The position numbers were made by a program, and so were the translations under genes. The notes under the pieces were generated by a model. It did not search any database, had not been told where the DNA came from, and was given only the letters and a program-made list of their open reading frames with translations. From NCBI RefSeq assembly GCF_900094555.1, contig NZ_FMAC01000002.1:434001-498000 (forward strand): 64,000 nucleotides of DNA. Direction: 5' to 3'. Every line of letters begins with the position of its first letter. Position 1 is the stretch's first letter. Source of the DNA: Martinezella hainanensis. Its GTDB lineage: Bacteria; Pseudomonadota; Alphaproteobacteria; Rhizobiales; Rhizobiaceae. Positions 21,500 through 30,068 of this stretch are shown in pieces.

Positions 21500-22810
21500 A
21501 TGGCGGTGAGCGCGGCAGTGGAACAGCAGGAAAATTCGTTCAAGGCCGGCCCATCGTCTCGCCCGTTTTCCGGTTTCGAACGGCTTGTGGCCTGGCGCTA
21601 TCTGCGCTCCCGGCGCAAGGAAGCCTCTATTTCGGTCATTGCCGGCTTCTCGCTGGTCGGCATCATGCTCGGCGTTGCGGCGCTGATCATCGTCATGGCT
21701 GTGATGAACGGTTTCCGCGCCGAGCTCTTCAAGCAGATCCTCGGCTTCAATGGTCATGTCGTTGTTCAGCCGATCGATTCGCCGCTGAACGATTATGCCG
21801 ATCTGGCGAAGAAATTTTCCGCAGTTCCCGGTGTCACGATGGCCTTGCCGCTTGTCGAGGGCGAAACGCTCGCCTCCGGTCGCGGCGGCTCTGGCACCGG
21901 TGCACTGGTGCGCGGCATCCGCTCGGAGGATCTGACCAAGCTCAAATCGGTTTCCGATCACATCGTCTCTGGCGACATGGTCGGTTTTGCTGCCGGGCAG
22001 GGCGTTTTGGTTGGCAGCCGGCTGGCGCGGCAATTGGGTCTGACGGTCGGCGATCAGATCACGCTCACGGCGCCGGATGGCGACGTCACGCCGTTTGGTG
22101 TCAATCCGCGCGTCAAAGCCTACACGATCTCCGGCATCTTCGAAGTCGGCATGTCGGAATATGATTCCTCCGTTGTCTTCATGCCGCTCGAGGAAGCGCA
22201 AGTCTTCTTCAATGCTGAGGGCATCGTCGAGAAGATCGAGCTCTTTATCACCAATCCCGATGATGTCGACGATCTCAGACCGAAGATCGAGGAAGCGGCC
22301 GGGCGGCAGATCTTCCTGACGGACTGGCGGCAGGTCAATGCCACGTTCTTCTCAGCTCTGCAGGTCGAGCGCAATACGATGTTCATGATCCTGACGCTGA
22401 TCGTTCTTGTCGCCGCGCTGAATATTATTTCGGGCCTGATCATGCTGGTGAAGGACAAGGGTAGCGATATCGCCATCCTGCGCACCATGGGCGCGACGTC
22501 GGGCGCGATCATGCGCATCTTCTTCATGACGGGAGCGGCGATCGGCGTCGTCGGCACGCTTGCCGGCGTCATACTCGGCGTCCTGGTCTGCCTGAACATC
22601 GAGTCTATCCGCCAGTTCTTCTCCTGGATTTCGGGCACCGTGATCTTCAATCCGGAAGTCTATTTCCTTAGCAAATTGCCGGCCCAGATGAATATCGGTG
22701 AGACCATCTCCGTTATCGTGATGGCGCTCACCTTGTCCTTCCTTGCCACCATCTTTCCGGCCTGGCGTGCCTCGCGGCTCGATCCGGTGCAGGCGCTGCG
22801 CTACGAATAA
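21500..22810 (+). CDS. lolC: lipoprotein-releasing ABC transporter permease (LolC/E family)
   Basis: Inner-membrane permease of the Lol system, which extracts outer-membrane lipoproteins. It has an N-terminal membrane anchor (about residues 45-68, [20 protein letters not shown]), a large periplasmic MacB-like domain, and three C-terminal FtsX-type segments with the conserved [18 protein letters not shown] loop. I use ATG 21500 (436 aa), preceded by GGAAGGCGA; a TTG at 21473, directly after the proS stop, would add nine residues. One LolC/E-type gene paired with lolD is typical of alphaproteobacteria, where the subunit may act as a homodimer. Confidence 0.92.
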   Translation: MAVSAAVEQQENSFKAGPSSRPFSGFERLVAWRYLRSRRKEASISVIAGFSLVGIMLGVAALIIVMAVMNGFRAELFKQILGFNGHVVVQPIDSPLNDYADLAKKFSAVPGVTMALPLVEGETLASGRGGSGTGALVRGIRSEDLTKLKSVSDHIVSGDMVGFAAGQGVLVGSRLARQLGLTVGDQITLTAPDGDVTPFGVNPRVKAYTISGIFEVGMSEYDSSVVFMPLEEAQVFFNAEGIVEKIELFITNPDDVDDLRPKIEEAAGRQIFLTDWRQVNATFFSALQVERNTMFMILTLIVLVAALNIISGLIMLVKDKGSDIAILRTMGATSGAIMRIFFMTGAAIGVVGTLAGVILGVLVCLNIESIRQFFSWISGTVIFNPEVYFLSKLPAQMNIGETISVIVMALTLSFLATIFPAWRASRLDPVQALRYE

Positions 22811-22824
22811 GGATACCGCATTTG

Positions 22825-23508
22825 ATGAAACGCAACGTCGTTCTCCAGCTTTCGGGCGTGGAGCGTCATTACGGGCAGGGGGAGACGCGTCTGTCGATCC
22901 TGAAGGGGGCCGATTTCACCTTGCGCAGCGGCGAGATGGTGGCGCTTGTCGCCCCGTCAGGTACGGGCAAATCGACGCTTCTGCACGTCGCCGGTCTGCT
23001 GGAACACCCCGATGGCGGCGAGGTACTCGTCAATGGCCAGGCCTGCGAAGCCTTGCCCGACGACAAGCGTACGGCTGTCCGCCGCAGCGAGATCGGCTTC
23101 GTCTACCAGTTTCATCACCTGCTGCCCGAATTTTCGGCGCTTGAGAACATCATGATGCCGCAGCTGATCTCCGGCCTTTCGCGCAAGGATGCAAGCGCGC
23201 GCGCCGCCCAGCTTCTCGACTATATGCGTATCGGTCATCGGGCCGATCACCGCCCGGCCGAACTCTCCGGCGGCGAGCAGCAGCGCGTCGCGATCGCCCG
23301 CGCCGTTGCCAACGCCCCGCTGGTGCTTTTGGCGGACGAACCCACCGGCAATCTCGATCCGGATACCGCGCATTACGTCTTCGATGCGCTGGAAGCACTG
23401 GTGCGCCAGTCGGGCCTCGCTGCCCTGATCGCCACCCACAATCACGAGCTCGCCGCCCGCATGGATCGCCGTGTTACGCTGAGTGACGGCAAGGTGGTCG
23501 AAGTCTGA
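22825..23508 (+). CDS. lolD: lipoprotein-releasing ABC transporter ATP-binding protein
   Basis: ATPase partner of the permease upstream. Walker A is APSGTGKST (about residues 43-51), the Q-loop region [19 protein letters not shown] matches LolD/MacB, the signature is [14 protein letters not shown], and Walker B is [12 protein letters not shown]. The start ATG 22825 follows AAGGATACC; a TTG one codon earlier is unlikely. It is 14 bases after the permease gene, so the two form an operon, probably with proS. Length 227 aa is standard. Confidence 0.95.
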   Translation: MKRNVVLQLSGVERHYGQGETRLSILKGADFTLRSGEMVALVAPSGTGKSTLLHVAGLLEHPDGGEVLVNGQACEALPDDKRTAVRRSEIGFVYQFHHLLPEFSALENIMMPQLISGLSRKDASARAAQLLDYMRIGHRADHRPAELSGGEQQRVAIARAVANAPLVLLADEPTGNLDPDTAHYVFDALEALVRQSGLAALIATHNHELAARMDRRVTLSDGKVVEV

Positions 23509-23516
23509 TCGCTCGT

Positions 23517-23605
23517 TCAAGCATGCCGCGCAAAAGTGCGGAGCGGTTTTCCGACAACGACATGTGCAAAATCAAAGAGCTAAAGCATAGGAAGCGAAAC
23601 TGAAA
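23517..23605. repeat. RIME-like rhizobial intergenic repeat
   Basis: The sequence after lolD resembles the short intergenic mosaic elements common in Rhizobium and Sinorhizobium. It carries blocks such as GCATGCCGCGCAAAAGTG, GAGCGGTTTTCCGACAACGA, and CAAAGAGCTAAAGCAT. I recognise the block style from rhizobial genomes; element borders are approximate. Confidence 0.55.
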
Positions 23606-23619
23606 GATCGCGACGAGCT

Positions 23620-24087
23620 TTAGGGAACGATCAGGCCGCCGCGATAATCCAGCTCATAGGCCTTGCGATCCTTCACCATGATGGCCTCATGGCCGGTGAA
23701 ATGGTTGCATGACCCGGTGCTGCGGTCGATATAGCGACCGTAGGCATGTTCGAATTCGAAGCCGCCGAGAAAGCGCTTTTCATCAAGATAGAGGCGCAGC
23801 AATGCTGCCTTGATGACCATACCAGCGCGCCTCCCGTCGATCAGGTCGGGCTCGACGATATGGCCGAAATAATTCATGGCCCAGACCGGCTCGCCATCGT
23901 GCCAGACAAGCTCCTGTCCGGCAAAATCGGTCCCGCCGAAATAGCTGTCGAGATAACGCCAGCGGCCACTTGCATAGCCGATGTCGTGCGAGCCGTTGCG
24001 GCAGGATGGCAGTCTCTCGCCATCGCCGACATAGGTTTCCGCCTTAGCGGTGACAATGAAATCGTTCAGCTCGGCAAGATCCGGCAT
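23620..24087 (-). CDS. DUF5680 domain protein, LexA box upstream
   Basis: A 155-aa protein matching my memory of the DUF5680 family: TYVGDGE, SHDIGYASGRWRYLDSYFGGTDF, GQELVWHDGEPVWAMNYFG, then the C-terminal RFLGGFEFEHAYGRY segment. No catalytic motif is known to me, and no signal peptide or membrane segment is visible, so it is probably cytoplasmic. I chose ATG at 24087 because GGAGAGG is directly upstream; the frame is open further up. A perfect alphaproteobacterial LexA box lies 54 bases upstream of the start (24141-24155), so SOS induction is predicted. Confidence 0.82.
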   Translation of the reverse strand: MPDLAELNDFIVTAKAETYVGDGERLPSCRNGSHDIGYASGRWRYLDSYFGGTDFAGQELVWHDGEPVWAMNYFGHIVEPDLIDGRRAGMVIKAALLRLYLDEKRFLGGFEFEHAYGRYIDRSTGSCNHFTGHEAIMVKDRKAYELDYRGGLIVP

Positions 24088-24140
24088 GACCCTCTCCAGT
24101 GGTGAGCTGGCAAGATGCCACCGGGTCGGTAATTTGTAAA

Positions 24141-24155
24141 GAACAAAAAGAGAAC
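24141..24155 (-). promoter_or_regulatory. LexA (SOS) box upstream of the DUF5680 gene
   Basis: On the minus strand the sequence is GTTCTCTTTTTGTTC, an exact GTTC-N7-GTTC match to the alphaproteobacterial LexA operator with a T-rich spacer. It lies between the stop of the upstream same-strand gene (24164) and the DUF5680 start (24087), so it is best assigned to the latter. Confidence 0.78.
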
Positions 24156-24163
24156 ATTCGTGA

Positions 24164-24757
24164 TTATTGGCCGTTTCCGCAGGCCTTCTGACCGATATCG
24201 TCCTGCCAGTCCTGGATACTGACAGTCTTGGCATCAGCCTTCAGCGTCTTGCCGTCCTTGGTCACTTTTCCGGTCAGCACATTGTAGTCACAGCTGTGGC
24301 TGTTATCCGGTTCGAGCGTATCACGGGAGTCGTAGGTGTAGCCGGCAACCACGAAACTGTTGCTGCGATAGGCAAGTGTCAACGTCTGGTGCCAGCGATC
24401 ACGTCCGATGGCATCATTCTGCGAGGTGATCGCGATTGAGCCGTTTGGCAGCGCGGAGATGGATGGCTCCTGGCCGTAGACGCCGTCCGGTGCGGCTCTG
24501 CCCCATATCTTATCCGGTGCGCTTGCGACTAGCTGCAGTAAAGAATGTTCTCGGTCGCGTAGATAGATATAGATGCCGATGGAAGTGTCAGCCTCATCGC
24601 CCGGGGCGGGTGCGACCAGAAGAGCAAGGTCCGCACCGCCGTCCTTGTTCCAGTCACCGGTCGCGGCATCGACGATGCGGTTTGGTGCGATGGCGTCCTC
24701 GGCATGGACGGCGGTTGCAAGCGATAGAAGAATGAGAACGCAGCCAAGTGATTTCAT
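24164..24757 (-). CDS. exported protein with FG-GAP/EF-hand-like repeat
   Basis: A 197-aa protein of unknown function. The signal peptide is MKSLGCVLILLSLATAVHA with likely cleavage before Glu-Asp. Residues about 30-48 contain GDWNKDGGADLALL, the calcium-loop pattern of FG-GAP/VCBS repeats and EF-hand-like sites. The rest suggests a beta-rich domain with two cysteines near the end (SHSCDYNV, GQKACGNG). The start ATG 24757 follows CAGGGAGATC. A LexA box at 24862-24876 lies 105 bases upstream and could regulate this gene, the divergent 28-aa gene, or both. Confidence 0.8.
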   Translation of the reverse strand: MKSLGCVLILLSLATAVHAEDAIAPNRIVDAATGDWNKDGGADLALLVAPAPGDEADTSIGIYIYLRDREHSLLQLVASAPDKIWGRAAPDGVYGQEPSISALPNGSIAITSQNDAIGRDRWHQTLTLAYRSNSFVVAGYTYDSRDTLEPDNSHSCDYNVLTGKVTKDGKTLKADAKTVSIQDWQDDIGQKACGNGQ

Positions 24758-24861
24758 CGTGATCTCCCTGTTTGCCTTTGCATAGCCTCGGCTTGCCTCG
24801 GCGTCCATCGGAGGGCTGAAAAGCCGCGCGATGAAATTTATTGATGCTTCTATTGACTCCT

Positions 24862-24876
24862 GAACAAAAATGGAAC
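24862..24876. promoter_or_regulatory. LexA (SOS) box in a divergent promoter region
   Basis: The plus strand reads GAACAAAAATGGAAC, the reverse complement of GTTC-N7-GTTC. A TTGACT element at 24853-24858 lies directly upstream, so LexA bound here would cover a promoter reading rightward into the 28-codon gene at 24910. The leftward gene starting at 24757 could share the operator. Confidence 0.78.
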
Positions 24877-24909
24877 AAAAAAGAAACATAACGAGTAAGG
24901 AGCGCGTAG

Positions 24910-24996
24910 ATGACCGATATTATTCGAGACGTTGCAGCATTCACTTCCATCGTCATGTTTGTTGCCAGCTTCTCCCTGATCATGATGGCGATGTAA
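24910..24996 (+). CDS. 28-aa membrane peptide under a LexA box
   Basis: An ATG at 24910 preceded by TAAGGAGCG at good spacing opens a 28-codon frame ending in TAA at 24994-24996. The peptide begins MTDIIRDVAAFTS and continues as one hydrophobic helix to the C-terminus (about residues 8-28, VMFVASFSLIMMAM). The N-terminal charged residues Asp3, Arg6 and Asp7 are followed by no further charge. A perfect LexA box ends 33 bases before the start codon. SOS-induced single-helix peptides of this size are known (SidA in Caulobacter, a division inhibitor; TisB in E. coli, a toxin). Homology to either is not shown; function is inferred only from size, topology and operator. dnaE starts 117 bases downstream. 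Confidence 0.68.
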   Translation: MTDIIRDVAAFTSIVMFVASFSLIMMAM

Positions 24997-25113
24997 GTTT
25001 TATCCCCCGTTTGCACATGCTGTTCCCATATTTGATGGGGGCAACTTATGGACTTTATGACCCGCAATGCCGAGAATGTCACCGATTCATGTGAGCATGC
25101 GGAAGGGTTCGAA

Positions 25114-28100
25114 ATGGCGGATGTGGGTGGCAGCGGCGCGGCAACGCCGGTCGGCGAAATGCCGGAATTCGTGCACCTCAGGGTTCACTCCGCCTATTCT
25201 CTGCTAGAGGGCGCATTGCCGCTCAAGAAGATATTGGCCAAGGCTGCCGGCGACAGCCAGCCGGCCATCGCGATTGCCGATACCAATAATCTCTTCGTTG
25301 CGCTGGAGTTCTCGCAAAAGGCGATGGACGAAGGGTTGCAGCCGATCATCGGCTGCCAGGTGTCGATCGATATGGAAGATGGCGGCGAGGGCGAGAAGCG
25401 CGGGCCGCAGCAGGCTTTGGCAAAGCTGCCGTCCATCGTGCTGCTCGCCGCGACCGAGCAGGGCTATGAACGCCTCGTCGATCTGGTCAGCCGCGCCTAT
25501 CTCGGCGGCGAAGGCAATCATGCCGTTCACATCGCAGCATCATGGCTGGACGAGATCGGCACGGAAGGCATGATCGCGTTGACAGGTTCGCTGACTGGCC
25601 CGGTCGACATGGCGTTGAAGGAGGGGCATGCGCCGCAGGCGCTCTCCCGGTTGCTGGCCCTGAAGCGCCTGTTCGGCGACAGGCTCTATATCGAATTGCA
25701 GCGCCATGGCACCTATGATCGCCGTCACGAGCAGAAGATGATCGCGATGGCTTACGAGCATGAGATTCCGCTCGTTGCAACCAACGAGGCCTTTTTCCCG
25801 ACGCGCGACGATTATGATGCCCATGACGCGCTGATGGCGGTCGCCCATAACGCGATCGTTTCGGACGATACCCGCTTCCGCTTGACGCCGGATCACTATC
25901 TGAAAAGCCGCGCCGATATGGCAAAGCTCTTCGCCAATCTGCCGGAGGCACTGGAAAACACCGTCGAGATCGCCCGCCGCTGCTCCTTCATCCTGAAGAC
26001 GCGCAAGCCCATCCTGCCGCGTTTCACCGGCGCCACCGACGATGCGGAGGAGGCCGAACGTGCGGAATCGGCGGAGTTGCGCGCCCAGGCGGTCGAAGGG
26101 CTCGACCAGCGTCTCGCCTCGCTCGGCATGGCGCCCGGCTATGAGGAGAAGGAATACCGCGACCGGCTGGAGTTCGAGCTCAGTGTCATCGAGCGCATGA
26201 AATTCCCCGGCTACTTCCTGATTGTTGCCGACTTCATCAAGTGGGCCAAGCGCCACGATATCCCTGTCGGCCCCGGCCGCGGTTCCGGTGCAGGCTCGCT
26301 GGTTGCCTATGCGTTGACGATCACCGACGTCGATCCGCTGCGCTTCTCGCTGCTGTTCGAGCGCTTCCTCAATCCGGAACGCGTCTCGATGCCGGACTTC
26401 GACATCGACTTCTGCCAGGATCGGCGCGAAGAGGTGATCCGCTATGTGCAGGCCAAGTATGGTCGCGAGCAGGTGGCGCAGATCATCACCTTCGGATCGC
26501 TGCAGGCGCGCGCCGCCTTGCGTGACGTTGGCCGCGTGCTGGAAATGCCCTATGGCCAGGTCGACAAGATCTGCAAGCTGGTGCCGAACAACCCCGCCAA
26601 TCCGACGCCGCTCAGCAAGGCGATCGAAGAGGAGCCGCGCCTGCAGGAGGAAGCGGACAAGGAACCGGTCGTTGCCCGTCTGCTTGACATTGCCCAGAAG
26701 ATCGAAGGCCTTTACCGCCACGCCTCGACGCACGCCGCCGGTATCGTCATCGGCGACCGGCCGCTGTCGAAGCTGGTGCCGATGTATCGCGATCCGCGCT
26801 CCGACATGCCGGTCACCCAGTTCAACATGAAATGGGTGGAGCAGGCCGGTCTGGTGAAGTTCGACTTCCTTGGCCTGAAGACGCTGACGGTGCTGAAGAC
26901 CGCGGTCGATTTCGTCGCCAAACGCGGTATCAGCATCGATCTCGCCAGCATCCCGCTCGATGACAAACCGAGCTACGAGATGCTCTCGCGCGGCGAGACG
27001 GTTGGCGTGTTCCAGGTGGAAAGTGCGGGCATGCGCAAGGCGCTGATCGGCATGCGCCCCGACTGCATCGAGGATATCATCGCGTTGGTGGCGCTCTATC
27101 GTCCCGGTCCGATGGAGAATATCCCGGTCTATAATGCCCGCAAGCATGGCGAGGAAGAGATCGAGTCGATCCATCCGAAGATCGATTACCTCTTGAAGGA
27201 AACGCAGGGCGTTATCGTCTACCAGGAGCAGGTGATGCAGGTCGCCCAGGTGCTCTCGGGCTATTCGCTCGGCGAGGCTGATCTTCTGCGTCGCGCCATG
27301 GGTAAGAAGATCAAGGCCGAGATGGACCAGCAGCGCGAGCGCTTCGTCGATGGTGCCATCAGGAACGAGGTTTCGAAGGGGCAGGCCGACGTTATCTTCG
27401 ATCTCCTGGCGAAGTTCGCGAATTACGGCTTCAACAAGTCGCACGCTGCTGCCTACGCCATCGTTTCCTATCAGACCGCCTATATGAAGGCGCATTATCC
27501 GGTGGAGTTCCTGGCGGCGTCGATGACGCTCGATATGTCCAACACCGAAAAGGTCAACGACTTCCGCCAGGACGCCAAGCGCCTGGGCATTGAGGTCATT
27601 GCGCCTTCGGTGCAGACCTCGTTCCGTCATTTCGAGACGGGCGACAACCGCATCTATTACGCGTTGGCAGCCATCAAGGGCGTCGGCGAATCCGCTGTCG
27701 ACCATATCGTCGAGGTGCGCGGCGACCAGCCTTTCGTCGGTATCGAGGATTTCTGCCTGCGCATCGATCCCAAGCAGATCAACCGCCGCGTTCTGGAAAG
27801 CCTGATCTGCGCCGGCGCTTTCGATTGTTTCGAGATCGACCGCGCCCAGCTGATCGCCGGCCTGGACCGCATCATGGGCTATGCCCAGGTGGCGCAGGAA
27901 AACAAGCGTAGCGGCCAGCATGACATGTTCGGAAGCGCTGCGTCAGGGCCGGAGAAGATCGTATTCCCGTCCTTCACGCCCTGGCTTGCCTCGGAGCGGT
28001 TGCTGCGTGAGTTCCAGGTGCTCGGCTTCTATCTGACGGCGCATCCGCTCGACACCTACAAGAGCGTTCTCGACAAGATGCGCGTGCAGCCCTTCGCCGA

Positions 28101-28608
28101 TTTCTCCGCCGCGGTGAAGCAGGGCGCCAGCAACGGTCGCCTGGCTGGCACTGTCATTTCGAAGCAGGAGCGCAAGACGCGCACCGGCAACAAGATGGGC
28201 ATCTTCGTTTTTTCCGATGCCTCGGGGCAGTTCGAAGCCGTGCTCTTCTCGGAAACGCTGAACCAATATCGTGACGTTCTCGAAGTCGGCAAATCCTTCG
28301 TGATAACGGCCCAGGCGGATGAGCGCCCGGAAGGCATCAGCCTGCGCCTGCAGACCGCGCAGTCGCTGGAGGAGAAGTCGTTGCAGATGCAGAAGGCGCT
28401 GCGCGTCTATGTCCGCGATTCCGGACCGCTGAAGGCGGTTGCCGCGCATTTGAACGCCAAGGGCGATGGCCTCGTTTCCTTCATCGTCATCAAGGAGGAG
28501 GGGATGCGCGAGGTGGAGGTGGCCTTGCCGGAGAAATACCGCATCACGCCGGAAATCGCCGCCGCATTGCGCACGGCACCCGGCGTGATCGACGTGGAGC
28601 TCGTCTAG
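25114..28608 (+). CDS. dnaE: DNA polymerase III subunit alpha
   Basis: Catalytic subunit of the replicative polymerase. It has an N-terminal PHP domain (HLRVHSAYSLLEGALPLKK, about residues 18-36), the polymerase core with PVGPGRGSGAGSLVAYAL and the catalytic aspartates in MPDFDIDFCQDRREEVI, a helix-hairpin-helix region near AAIKGVGESAVDHIV, and a C-terminal OB fold (GRLAGTVISKQERK). I use ATG 25114 (1164 aa), preceded by GGAAGGG; ATG 25048 would add 22 residues. It is the housekeeping dnaE1 type by length and PHP domain. The stop codon overlaps the convergent L,D-transpeptidase stop in the palindrome CTAG (28605-28608). Confidence 0.96.
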   Translation: MADVGGSGAATPVGEMPEFVHLRVHSAYSLLEGALPLKKILAKAAGDSQPAIAIADTNNLFVALEFSQKAMDEGLQPIIGCQVSIDMEDGGEGEKRGPQQALAKLPSIVLLAATEQGYERLVDLVSRAYLGGEGNHAVHIAASWLDEIGTEGMIALTGSLTGPVDMALKEGHAPQALSRLLALKRLFGDRLYIELQRHGTYDRRHEQKMIAMAYEHEIPLVATNEAFFPTRDDYDAHDALMAVAHNAIVSDDTRFRLTPDHYLKSRADMAKLFANLPEALENTVEIARRCSFILKTRKPILPRFTGATDDAEEAERAESAELRAQAVEGLDQRLASLGMAPGYEEKEYRDRLEFELSVIERMKFPGYFLIVADFIKWAKRHDIPVGPGRGSGAGSLVAYALTITDVDPLRFSLLFERFLNPERVSMPDFDIDFCQDRREEVIRYVQAKYGREQVAQIITFGSLQARAALRDVGRVLEMPYGQVDKICKLVPNNPANPTPLSKAIEEEPRLQEEADKEPVVARLLDIAQKIEGLYRHASTHAAGIVIGDRPLSKLVPMYRDPRSDMPVTQFNMKWVEQAGLVKFDFLGLKTLTVLKTAVDFVAKRGISIDLASIPLDDKPSYEMLSRGETVGVFQVESAGMRKALIGMRPDCIEDIIALVALYRPGPMENIPVYNARKHGEEEIESIHPKIDYLLKETQGVIVYQEQVMQVAQVLSGYSLGEADLLRRAMGKKIKAEMDQQRERFVDGAIRNEVSKGQADVIFDLLAKFANYGFNKSHAAAYAIVSYQTAYMKAHYPVEFLAASMTLDMSNTEKVNDFRQDAKRLGIEVIAPSVQTSFRHFETGDNRIYYALAAIKGVGESAVDHIVEVRGDQPFVGIEDFCLRIDPKQINRRVLESLICAGAFDCFEIDRAQLIAGLDRIMGYAQVAQENKRSGQHDMFGSAASGPEKIVFPSFTPWLASERLLREFQVLGFYLTAHPLDTYKSVLDKMRVQPFADFSAAVKQGASNGRLAGTVISKQERKTRTGNKMGIFVFSDASGQFEAVLFSETLNQYRDVLEVGKSFVITAQADERPEGISLRLQTAQSLEEKSLQMQKALRVYVRDSGPLKAVAAHLNAKGDGLVSFIVIKEEGMREVEVALPEKYRITPEIAAALRTAPGVIDVELV

Positions 28609-29876
28609 CCCTTTTTCCCGAGCGCGCCGTTGTTGGTGATGGTGATGAAATCGGTCTCGTTGCCGGTTTCCGGCCCGACGCCTGTATCGGAAATCGTCAG
28701 CGATGAGCCGGCCGTCAGCAGATCCTCGATGCGGTGGCGAACATCATCAGGGATGGTGATGCGGCTGAGCGCTTGTCCGGCTGCGTCGAGCGATTGCGAT
28801 TGTTCCTCGCTGGTGATGCCGTATCGCTTCTTCGTCTGCTTGCTCAGATCTTCTTCCAGCGTCATGCCAAACCAGTCGGCCTTGCCGCTGATGCGATCGA
28901 TCGCGTTGGCGGTGAAGAAATGCACGCCGAGTGCTTCTTGCGGCTCGGCAATGATGGCCGGTCCTTCGAAGAGCGGCTTGAAGTTCTGGCGAACCATGAT
29001 CGCACCATTCGGCGGTTCGCCCTTGCCGGCGGTAGCATAAACAGCCTTCATCAGTGCGGGACTGACGAGGCCGCCCGTTGTCTTGATGTCATGCGCCTTT
29101 TTGAAGTCTTCGATCGCTTGCACTGTCGCCGGCCCGAGCATTCCGTCGGGCGTTCCGGTGATGAAGCCCATCCCGTTCAAAATGCCCTGGAGGTCGCGCA
29201 CGTTTTCGCGCAGGCCGCGGCGGGTGATGAGAATGCTGAGCGGCGCGGGATCGGTCGGCGGCGCTAGAGTTTCCTGTGCCTTCGGTATCTGGATCGAGGT
29301 CACATCGTTCGTCGCGACCTGCAGGGATTGCCCCTGCGGCAGAAAGCTTGCGGTCATCGGGCGCAGTTCGATGCCGGAAAACAGCGCTGGCGGCGGTGCT
29401 GCCAGCGGCTGGAACAGCATCGAGTTTTCAAAAGGCTGCGGCACCAGCGGCTGATCGGCGATCACCACATGCACGCCGCGCTCGGTCATCTGGTAGAGCA
29501 TCTTGGCAAAGGCTTTCGGCATACGCACGCAGCCATGGGATGCCGGATAGTTCGGCACCGAATTCGATTCATGCAGGGCTATGCCCGACCACGTCAGCCT
29601 TTGCATGAAGGGCATGGGCGCAGCCGAATAGAGATTGGACTCGTGATAAACCTTCTTTTCCAGAATGGAGAAGATGCCGCTCGGCGTCGTGTGCCCACGT
29701 TTGCCGGTCGAAACCTTCGAGGTCGCGATCACTTTGTCGCCATCATAGACCGCAAGCGATTGCTTATCCTTCGACACCACGATCTGCAGGGTGCGGGTAT
29801 CTGGCGCAGCTAAGGCGGGGTGGGAAAGGGCGGTGGCCGACAATAGCGCGAGCCCAAGCAATAAAAATGGCTTCAT
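28605..29876 (-). CDS. L,D-transpeptidase with peptidoglycan-binding domain
   Basis: Periplasmic cell-wall cross-linking enzyme of the YkuD family. It has an N-terminal signal peptide ending near HPALAAPD and a YkuD domain at about residues 30-150 with catalytic motif HESNSVPNYPASHGCVRM (Cys in SHGCVR). A peptidoglycan-binding-1 type domain lies near residues 222-275 (LQGILNGMGFITGTPDGMLGP), and the C-terminal region has a further unclassified segment. Start ATG 29876 gives 423 aa; a TTG four codons earlier is possible and neither has a clear ribosome site. It is convergent with dnaE. Confidence 0.92.
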   Translation of the reverse strand: MKPFLLLGLALLSATALSHPALAAPDTRTLQIVVSKDKQSLAVYDGDKVIATSKVSTGKRGHTTPSGIFSILEKKVYHESNLYSAAPMPFMQRLTWSGIALHESNSVPNYPASHGCVRMPKAFAKMLYQMTERGVHVVIADQPLVPQPFENSMLFQPLAAPPPALFSGIELRPMTASFLPQGQSLQVATNDVTSIQIPKAQETLAPPTDPAPLSILITRRGLRENVRDLQGILNGMGFITGTPDGMLGPATVQAIEDFKKAHDIKTTGGLVSPALMKAVYATAGKGEPPNGAIMVRQNFKPLFEGPAIIAEPQEALGVHFFTANAIDRISGKADWFGMTLEEDLSKQTKKRYGITSEEQSQSLDAAGQALSRITIPDDVRHRIEDLLTAGSSLTISDTGVGPETGNETDFITITNNGALGKKG

Positions 29877-30007
29877 AGACACAACCAAAACGCAATACTC
29901 GTTGCACCCAAGGTTAGACTTCGAAGTTTAAGGAAGACTTGCCGAAAGGCACCGCCTTGTTGCCGCTGCGAAAGCATGTGGCCGCTTTGCTACAGCCGAA
30001 TACGCAT

Positions 30008-30041
30008 CGCCGAAGCGGAGCGGTCAAACTCTGCTTCGGCG
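30008..30041 (-). terminator. inverted repeat after the GH25 gene, weak terminator candidate
   Basis: CGCCGAAGC (30008-30016) pairs perfectly with GCTTCGGCG (30033-30041) around a 16-base loop, about 28 bases past the GH25 stop on the minus strand. There is no T tract on either side, so it may stabilise the 3' end rather than terminate. Confidence 0.4.
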
Positions 30042-30068
30042 ATGACTGAAAGCTTAAATTTTGAAAGG

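Noticed and set aside
25540..27921. 793-codon minus-strand frame inside dnaE
   Set aside because: Lies entirely antisense to an intact DNA polymerase III alpha gene with all motifs; no ribosome site or domain.
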